Source: Chamaesiphon sp. (GTDB taxonomy: Bacteria > Cyanobacteriota > Cyanobacteriia > Cyanobacteriales > Chamaesiphonaceae). Taken from it: DNA of 13,359 nucleotides. Numbering within the stretch: position 1 is the first letter of the stretch; every line of letters starts with the position of its first letter. The DNA is taken from NCBI GenBank assembly GCA_026786125.1, contig JAJAYU010000087.1, forward strand, positions 1 through 13,359, written 5' to 3'. Below the pieces are notes generated by a model. It ran no database searches. It was not told the DNA's origin and saw only the letters and a list, made by a program, of their open reading frames with translations. Both the position numbers and the translations under genes were made by a program. Shown here piece by piece: positions 1-4,494 of this stretch.

Positions 1-71
1 CCAAAGCTAAAATTGCCCAACATCTCAAAAAACGTATGATGCCGCGCCGTCCGCCCCACATTCTCGATATT
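1..71 (-). pseudogene. alaS: 5'-truncated alanyl-tRNA synthetase fragment (runs off the window)
   Basis: The minus strand reads [18 protein letters not shown] followed by GNFSFG. This is the highly conserved motif-2 region of alanyl-tRNA synthetase, the class II enzyme that charges tRNA-Ala. In known AlaRS proteins the stretch begins about 70-75 residues from the N-terminus. Here the preceding sequence is the hsdM end plus a short repeat. The AlaRS frame runs back from the match through unrelated codons to a TAG that overlaps the hsdM stop region, with no ATG, GTG or TTG before the conserved block. The gene therefore has lost its start and N-terminal part. What follows outside the window is unknown, so this could be a short scrap or an otherwise long gene. 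Because alaS is essential, an intact copy should exist elsewhere. The assignment is strong; the pseudogene call is inferred from the missing 5' end. Confidence 0.8.
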
Positions 72-81
72 ATATTCGTTC

Positions 82-154
82 GCAAAAGCGTTGTCTCTGG
101 CAAATTGATGACTCTTATTCTAACTCGCCCATCAGCCCCTCAATCTCACCTAAA
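82..154. repeat. Direct repeat copy A: hsdM 3' end plus downstream flank
   Basis: These 73 bp match 4385-4457 in the same orientation with about 6 mismatches by eye, including an identical 27-bp core. The copy covers the last hsdM codons ([12 protein letters not shown] and stop) and about 33 bp beyond, ending close to the alaS fragment. Confidence 0.85.
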
Positions 155-1572
155 GCCGATCGCAAGTAATCCGCAATCGCCGTCGCAATCTCCCCTGGCT
201 CCGTCATCTCATCTTCAGGATCGTTACTGGTATCCCGCAGCCAACTAATGTCAAGATTATCATTTCGATCGGCAATCTGCTCGCGGGTAAAACACCTAAA
301 CCGCCCTTCCTCGCCACCATCGATGCGTGGTGAATTTCCCCACGGATCTGCTCCAAACGCCGCTTCAAACTCGGCAAAATCTGCCAGAGTTAATTGGCGC
401 GTCTTGCCAAAGGTATTCATGTTGGATCGCATATCGTATACCCAGACAGCCTGAGTATTCGCCCGATCTGTTTCGCCGCGAGAGAGAAACAGCACATTGG
501 TTTTCACTCCCTGGGCGTAAAATATCCCCGTGGGCAGGCGTAAAATCGTATGGAGGTTACAAAGTTCCATTAGCTGTTGACGGAGCTTGCGTCCGGTATT
601 ATCCTCGAATAGGACGTTATCTGGTAGGACGATCGCGGCTCTCCCCTTCGGCTTCAGAGCGCGATAGATATGCTCGACAAATGCCAACTGTTTATTGGAG
701 GTATCCGCCGTCACCGAAAAATCACTCCGCGTCGGTTTTCCGCCGCCTTTTTTGGTGCCAAATGGTGGATTTGTCAGTATCACATCGGCTCTGCCCAATG
801 TCTCGCCATCCGGTGATAAACTATCTCCACAACTAACGCCACTTTCAATTCCATGTAAGATTAGATTCATCAAACAAAGGCGATGGGTATCCGGTACGAG
901 TTCCAATCCGGTAAAGGCTTGGTGGTGTTGAAAATGATTTTCGGCTTGGCTTAAAGTGTAGAAATCGTTAGTTTGTTCCCTAATATATTGATCGGCTGCA
1001 ACTAAGAATCCACCCGTACCTGCCGCCGGATCTTGAATTACTTCTCCCGCTTGTGGTTTCACGAGGCGAATAATCGCATCAATCAATGGGCGCGGTGTAA
1101 AATATTGTCCCGCACCAGACTTTTTCTCATCGGCATTTTTGGCGAGTAATCCCTCATAGAGATCGCCTAAACCTTCTTCCCGTGCGGAGAACCAATCAAG
1201 TTTATCGATCGCATCGCTCAAGGATTTCAGATTAGTCGGCTTGCGGAGTTTCGTCTGAGCATCCGTAAAAATTGCCAATACTACCCGATCGATCACTTTC
1301 TCAGGATTGCCCAAATCCAGCAACAACTGACGATAAAAATCTAACTGCAATAAACCTTCTTTAGCATCCAAATCTTGCCAATGATAACCATCAGGTAAAC
1401 GGCTTTCTTTCCCTGTCTCTGCCAACATTTTCAGGAATAATAAATAAGTCAATTCGGTGACATATTCGTTATAAGTAATCCCATCATCTCGCAGAATATT
1501 GCACAGATTCCACAATTTCGCCACGATATCGCGGGTGACATTGCCTTTACCAGTTGAGTTGTCTTTTGCCAC
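115..1572 (-). CDS. hsdM: Type I restriction-modification DNA methyltransferase subunit HsdM
   Basis: This is the modification subunit of a type I R-M complex. Two HsdM with one HsdS methylate adenine in a bipartite target using S-adenosylmethionine, and they join HsdR for restriction. The 485-aa product has the N-terminal helical domain (about residues 10-130), then [12 protein letters not shown] (153-164), the SAM-binding motif DPAAGTGG (181-188) and the catalytic NPPF (268-271) typical of N6-adenine methyltransferases. The length is normal for short HsdM proteins. The start is GTG giving [10 protein letters not shown]; no strong Shine-Dalgarno lies at ideal distance (AAGGAG is about 17 nt upstream). 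It is the last R-M gene of the minus-strand cluster and is separated from hsdS by toxin-antitoxin remnants. Its last 13 codons and about 33 bp downstream are repeated after hsdR. Identification is secure. Confidence 0.95.
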
Positions 1573-1611
1573 AGTTATTCTTAAATATTCTCCTTTACAT
1601 TTGTCCCGTAG

Positions 1612-1640
1612 GGTGTGTTATCGCGCCAGCATAACGCACC
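1612..1640. repeat. Short palindromic dispersed repeat upstream of hsdM
   Basis: GGTGTGTTAT and ATAACGCACC form a 10-bp stem with one G-U pair around the 9-nt loop CGCGCCAGC. The hairpin lies between the 56-aa ORF and hsdM. The motif resembles the GGTGCGTTA-type intergenic repeats I recall from cyanobacterial genomes; copy number cannot be checked here. It has no U-tract on either strand, so it is not a convincing terminator. Confidence 0.5.
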
Positions 1641-1674
1641 ATCATCAAATAATTCACTAGCCAGCAAGGTTCGT

Positions 1675-1845
1675 TCATTTAGCTAATTCAATCAACGCAT
1701 TGCGATATTTTATCATCCCTTTCCGTGCAGCTTCGATTTTGGCGACAAAAGTAGGATCGTATGGTGAAATTTCATAGCCTGATGGCGTTTTCGTAGCGAA
1801 TAAATCGTCTCCATCTTCTATATTCATACTGGCTGCCATTTTCAT
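1675..1845 (-). CDS. Small acidic protein, possible orphan antitoxin (56 aa)
   Basis: An open frame of 56 codons starts MKMAASMNIEDGDD and ends KYRNALIELAK. The central YEISPYDPTFVAKIEAARKG resembles the SPYDP.FV.KI motif I recall from small antitoxins paired with RelE-type toxins, but the similarity is from memory and modest. The N-terminal half is acidic and the C-terminal half basic and helical. The gene begins 34 nt after the truncated PIN toxin and lies upstream of hsdM on the same strand. There is no clear ribosome binding site; internal ATGs at codons 3 and 7 are alternative starts. No partner toxin gene follows it, only the palindromic repeat and hsdM. A real gene is likely, given family resemblance and operon position, but its function is uncertain. 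Confidence 0.5.
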   Translation of the reverse strand: MKMAASMNIEDGDDLFATKTPSGYEISPYDPTFVAKIEAARKGMIKYRNALIELAK

Positions 1846-1879
1846 TTAAGATTATCTACATCGATCGCTTTAAAATCAA

Positions 1880-2035
1880 TTACCATAAAATATTTACTTG
1901 ATAATCATTAAACAGCTTATCTTCCGATCTCAATGTTAATGACTCCGATCGAGCTTGAGCGATGAGTAGTCTATCGAAAAGATCTCGATGGTGTAGGGGC
2001 AAATCTCTCAGAACTAGCAGATGAGGAATTTCAAT
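1880..2035 (-). pseudogene. N-terminally truncated PIN-domain (VapC-like) toxin
   Basis: The frame reads IEIPHLLVLRDLPLHHRD then LFDRLLIAQARSESLTL and ends NDYQVNILW. This is the C-terminal part of a PIN-domain RNase toxin, including the conserved HRD.FDRLLIAQA segment with its acidic residue. The N-terminal portion, roughly 70-75 residues carrying the first catalytic aspartate (LLDTH-type motif), is absent. The upstream antitoxin ends EYMY-stop, and its ATG at 2039-2037 is where such toxins normally begin. After that ATG only one base (T) precedes the toxin remnant, so the joint is also out of frame. A 65-codon open frame continues upstream out of frame through the antitoxin end, but it cannot restore the missing domain. 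I infer a deletion from just after the toxin start codon; the toxin should be inactive. Confidence 0.75.
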
Positions 2036-2255
2036 ACATATACTCAGCAAAATCGCTAAGAGGTTCATTGAAGTCATCAGATATCTCTATCTGTCCGCGC
2101 AGACAACCGAATAAATCTTTACGACTAATCTTCGGCTTGGCTAATAAATCAGGCTGTTGTCGCCATCCAGGAACCAAATGAGCGACAATTTGGAGCCGCT
2201 CTTGAGGATCGAGCCGATCGATATCTGCTAAAACTTGCTCTAGTAAGGGACTCAT
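2031..2255 (-). CDS. VapB-like antitoxin of the second toxin-antitoxin module
   Basis: The 74-aa protein MSPLLEQVLADIDRLDPQER... ends with ISRKDLFGCLRGQIEISDDF and NEPLSDFAEYMY. The C-terminal pattern LFG.L.GQI...DDF.EPL.DF.EYM is typical of antitoxins that precede PIN-domain toxins in cyanobacteria (recalled family resemblance). The N-terminal helix probably mediates DNA binding or dimerisation, and the acidic tail binds the toxin. The chosen start is the ATG preceded by AAAGG; a GTG one codon upstream is possible. It follows hsdS by about 19 nt, so it is probably co-transcribed. Its stop overlaps the position of the toxin start codon, as expected for such modules, but only a C-terminal scrap of the toxin remains. 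The antitoxin appears intact and may still repress the operon. Confidence 0.7.
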   Translation of the reverse strand: MSPLLEQVLADIDRLDPQERLQIVAHLVPGWRQQPDLLAKPKISRKDLFGCLRGQIEISDDFNEPLSDFAEYMY

Positions 2256-2274
2256 CACAAACCTTTGAGATTAT

Positions 2275-3498
2275 CTACTTTGATTTTACCTTTTTTCCTT
2301 TCACCTGTGCCGATCTATCTGCCTGAATTCGCTCTAGCAATACTGCTGCGGGTTCATCATTAGGATCTTGGGGAACTAGTTCGCCGCGAAATGCTTTGGC
2401 GAGGATGGATCGATCAAGTCGATCGAGTAGTTTAATTGCTTGATGATATTCTTTGGCGATGAGATCGATCACTTTAAATAGTTTTTCAATTCGTTTAACT
2501 ATTTCTTCTTGTTCTACTAATGTCGGAAGTGGAATCTGAAAATTTCGTAATCCTCCGAGCGGTATAGTCAATTGTGCTGTCCCCGTTGCCACTTCCAGAG
2601 CTTGATTTTTTATTTCTGTACTTCCTAATATATAAAACAAGTATCTCTCAATAATTATATCTTTGTTTGTTTTTAAGATTGCGATGTGACGCTGAAAAAT
2701 AAATGGCTCATAAGTATCAACAATTACTGGAATACCAATCGAGCCAGTGACTGAAAATAAAATATCACCTTTTCCAGGCTTACGACTTAACGAGAGAGAG
2801 TTAAAATAACTATCTGGCACAAATCTAGTGGCTTTTTCAAGCCTTAGAAATCCATCATTTATCGCAGAAATTGTAATGAATGGTATTCCTTCATTTACTC
2901 TAGGTGGTGCTTGATGATCTCCATCTGTGATAGAAAGACATACTTTTGAAAGAGATACTTCTGTTAAGTCGCCGCTAAAAGCAGTAGAGAGGATGGCTTG
3001 TTTGTATCGATCGAGTAATTTAGGGATACGTTCTAGATCTTGACGGGCGCGGCGGGATCGATCGAGCAAACTATCCAACTTCGCAACTATTCGACGTTGT
3101 TCAGCAAGTGGGGGAAGCGGAATATTTATAGCATAAACATCATTTCGATTAATTCCTGGAATTCCTGTAGATCTATCGAGGGTATTAAGATTTAAGCTTT
3201 TAAGTAAACTAATTAAATATTTGTAGCTTATATGTTGAAAATCATCAATAAAGTATGTAGTATCTATCGGAAAACAAGGAAGTTGTGAAAAGACAACTTC
3301 TCCAATGCTTCCTTTTCTTCCTACTAAAATAGTCGATCCATCAGTCAAAGAGGTATTATGCCATCCGATTTGACCATTGGAACCATAAACAGGGATATCG
3401 CCATGTTGTCTATCTTTTGCTGGCAGACTTTTTCCATACTTTAGTTCAATAATTTTGCCTAAATTAGTCGTCGCCCACCCCTTCGGTAAATCGCTCAT
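2275..3498 (-). CDS. hsdS: Type I restriction-modification specificity subunit HsdS
   Basis: HsdS recognises the bipartite DNA target of the type I complex and binds two HsdM. The 407-aa protein shows two half-repeats: TRD1 (about residues 1-130, beginning SDLPKGWATTNLG), a conserved central spacer (PLPPLAEQRRIVAKLDSLL and following helix to about 185), TRD2 (about 195-335) and a distal spacer (PLPTLVEQEEIVKRIEKLF through LDRLDRSILAKAFRGELVPQ). The start is placed at MSDLPKGW, because AGGGGAA lies just upstream; 13 more codons are open to 3537 but look unrelated. The target-recognition parts are visibly more AT-rich and lack CGATCG, whereas the spacer-coding parts contain it, consistent with exchange of TRDs. 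It lies between two toxin-antitoxin modules. The protein is full length, with no interruption. Target sequence cannot be predicted. Confidence 0.93.
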   Translation of the reverse strand: MSDLPKGWATTNLGKIIELKYGKSLPAKDRQHGDIPVYGSNGQIGWHNTSLTDGSTILVGRKGSIGEVVFSQLPCFPIDTTYFIDDFQHISYKYLISLLKSLNLNTLDRSTGIPGINRNDVYAINIPLPPLAEQRRIVAKLDSLLDRSRRARQDLERIPKLLDRYKQAILSTAFSGDLTEVSLSKVCLSITDGDHQAPPRVNEGIPFITISAINDGFLRLEKATRFVPDSYFNSLSLSRKPGKGDILFSVTGSIGIPVIVDTYEPFIFQRHIAILKTNKDIIIERYLFYILGSTEIKNQALEVATGTAQLTIPLGGLRNFQIPLPTLVEQEEIVKRIEKLFKVIDLIAKEYHQAIKLLDRLDRSILAKAFRGELVPQDPNDEPAAVLLERIQADRSAQVKGKKVKSK

Positions 3499-3537
3499 AA
3501 TTCCCCTAATTCCGCACAGATTTCCAGCATACAGCAT

Positions 3538-3621
3538 CTAACACCATGTACCAGCGTACTTGCTGAGATATGCGATCGACAATATATCTGAAATTAACTC
3601 TTGATCGTTTCGCTTAGACAT
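3538..3621 (-). pseudogene. 27-codon ORF, possible HepT/DUF86 N-terminal remnant
   Basis: Between the broken PIN toxin and hsdS the minus strand has ATG followed by SKRNDQELISDIL, then SIAYLSKYAGTWC and a TAG that directly abuts the extended hsdS frame. AAGGGG lies about 10 nt upstream. The first 14 residues resemble the start of HepT-family (DUF86) HEPN toxins as I remember them (M..R.D..LL.DIL), but the rest does not continue the family. It could be a decayed toxin start or simply a chance ORF. Low certainty. Confidence 0.25.
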
Positions 3622-3635
3622 ACATAATTTGCCCC

Positions 3636-4049
3636 TTAATTCTCCATCTCTAATTCCCAATCTTCAAGCCGTAAGTTATCGATACGGCTAAACTCGCGGG
3701 TATTGTGGGTGACAAGAGTTAGATCGTTAGCTAGTGCAATCGCGGCTATTTGAAGATCGTAAGCTCCAATAGGCGTACCTTTCTTCTCTAACTGAGCGCG
3801 GATACTTCCGAATATAGTTGCCGCAGAATCATCAAATGGTATCGAGATGATGTGAGTCAGAAAGGTCTGTTGAATAGCTAGATTCTTTTCTGGGCTTGCA
3901 CTTTTCATCGATCCATAGTACAACTCCGACTTAACTACCGAACACACGGCAATATCTTGAATTGGAACAGATTTAAGTTTAAATCATAAACTTAAATTTC
4001 TCCCTTTTAGATAGACGATACAAACATTAGTATCTAGTAAAAATCTCAT
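3636..4049 (-). pseudogene. vapC: VapC-family PIN-domain toxin interrupted by one in-frame TGA
   Basis: Reading from the ATG at 4049 gives MRFLLDTNVCIVYLKGRNLSL, a TGA at 3986-3984 (codon 22), then, in the same frame, FKLKSVPIQDIAVCSVVKSE and onward to DLTLVTHNTREFSRIDNLRL and EDWELEMEN. In total there are 137 codons plus stop, the usual VapC length. VapC toxins are Mg-dependent RNases, often cutting tRNA. The acidic positions are all visible: LLDTN, KSELYYG and GAYDLQIAA. Only the nonsense codon separates the halves; no frameshift is needed. The ATG overlaps the antitoxin stop in ATGA, as in standard vapBC operons. The stop sits in the loop of a perfect 11-bp inverted repeat. Translation restarting downstream would lose the first catalytic aspartate. 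I call it a pseudogene; TGA readthrough is a less likely alternative. Confidence 0.85.
3971..3997. repeat. Perfect 11-bp inverted repeat centred on the vapC nonsense codon
   Basis: ATTTAAGTTTA and TAAACTTAAAT are exact reverse complements separated by 5 nt (AATCA on the plus strand), and the TGA stop of the interrupted toxin lies in that loop. It lies wholly inside the coding region and has no U-tract, so a terminator role is unlikely. Confidence 0.8.
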
Positions 4050-4303
4050 ATTAGTGGTTCTCGCTCTGATTGTTCTCCTTGTGGGTGACGAATGAATGTT
4101 TCATCTTGAATAGAGCCACAAAATTTTGCTAACGGATGATCTTCATCTGCGATTGGTTGTTCTACTGAAGACCGAACATTTTGAAGATTAGGCTGCAATG
4201 ATTCAATTAATATTTTAACTAGCCCCCATCGATCGTTAATCGGTAGCTGTGTAACTAGTTGTTGCAATTGTGGGATTGTTAAATTGACATTTGTTTCTAT
4301 CAT
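4046..4303 (-). CDS. VapB-like antitoxin of the first toxin-antitoxin module
   Basis: The 85-aa product begins MIETNVNLTIPQLQQLVTQL and includes PINDRWGLVKILIESLQ, then an acidic, hydrophilic tail. This fits small cyanobacterial antitoxins with an N-terminal helical repressor-like part and a C-terminal toxin-binding tail; the exact family is uncertain. The frame is open 27 codons further upstream to 4384, but that part derives from repeat-like sequence. The ATG at 4303 has AGGAG 7 nt upstream and is preferred. Its TGA overlaps the ATG of the following PIN toxin as ATGA, indicating translational coupling. The toxin is interrupted by a stop codon, so this is an intact antitoxin without a working partner. 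It lies between hsdR and hsdS on their strand. Confidence 0.75.
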   Translation of the reverse strand: MIETNVNLTIPQLQQLVTQLPINDRWGLVKILIESLQPNLQNVRSSVEQPIADEDHPLAKFCGSIQDETFIRHPQGEQSEREPLI

Positions 4304-4310
4304 GATGTTA

Positions 4311-4315
4311 CTCCT
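4311..4315 (-). promoter_or_regulatory. Ribosome binding site deciding the VapB-like start
   Basis: AGGAG on the minus strand, 7 nt before the ATG at 4303. It selects the 85-aa start over the longer 112-codon open frame. Confidence 0.65.
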
Positions 4316-4320
4316 GAATC

Positions 4321-4384
4321 GTTCATCGTCATTAGATTTGTTCGCGTAGGGTTTGCCTAATGCCAAAAGCAAGGCTACACCCAA
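4321..4384. repeat. Repeat-like intergenic tract next to the hsdM-end copy
   Basis: The tract between the antitoxin start and direct repeat B contains sub-motifs such as TTCGCGTAGGGTTTGCC and TGCCAAAAGCAAGGC that look like the small dispersed repeats of heterocystous and related cyanobacteria. This is pattern memory only; copy number cannot be tested here. Confidence 0.3.
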
Positions 4385-4457
4385 GCAAAAGCGTTGTCTT
4401 TGGCAAATCGATTACTCTTATTCTAACTCGCCCATCAGCCTCTCAACCTCGCCTAAA
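4385..4457. repeat. Direct repeat copy B: hsdM 3' end after hsdR
   Basis: Same-orientation match to 82-154 (about 67 of 73 positions by eye). Differences within the coding part include both silent and replacement changes (I to V, G to R), so the copy has diverged. Confidence 0.85.
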
Positions 4458-4462
4458 CTCAT
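4418..4462 (-). pseudogene. hsdM C-terminal remnant (14 codons)
   Basis: The minus strand reads MSLGEVERLMGELE-stop, matching the hsdM C-terminus [16 protein letters not shown] almost exactly. It begins 32 nt after the hsdR stop. The rest of hsdM is absent here. It is best read as a recombination scar of a second hsdM copy rather than a gene. Confidence 0.75.
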
Positions 4463-4494
4463 TGGAGCAGCATCCCGGAACGGGAATTGCCCAA

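Noticed and set aside
327..931. Plus-strand ORFs of up to 169 codons opposite hsdM
   Set aside because: They run antisense to a well-supported methyltransferase gene and show no family features.
3971..3997. Intrinsic terminator inside vapC
   Set aside because: The hairpin is AT-only apart from two G-C pairs, lies inside a coding frame and lacks a U-tract.
4304..4384. Upstream extension of the first antitoxin (27 extra codons)
   Set aside because: The added residues come from repeat-like sequence, and AGGAG precedes the internal ATG at 4303.
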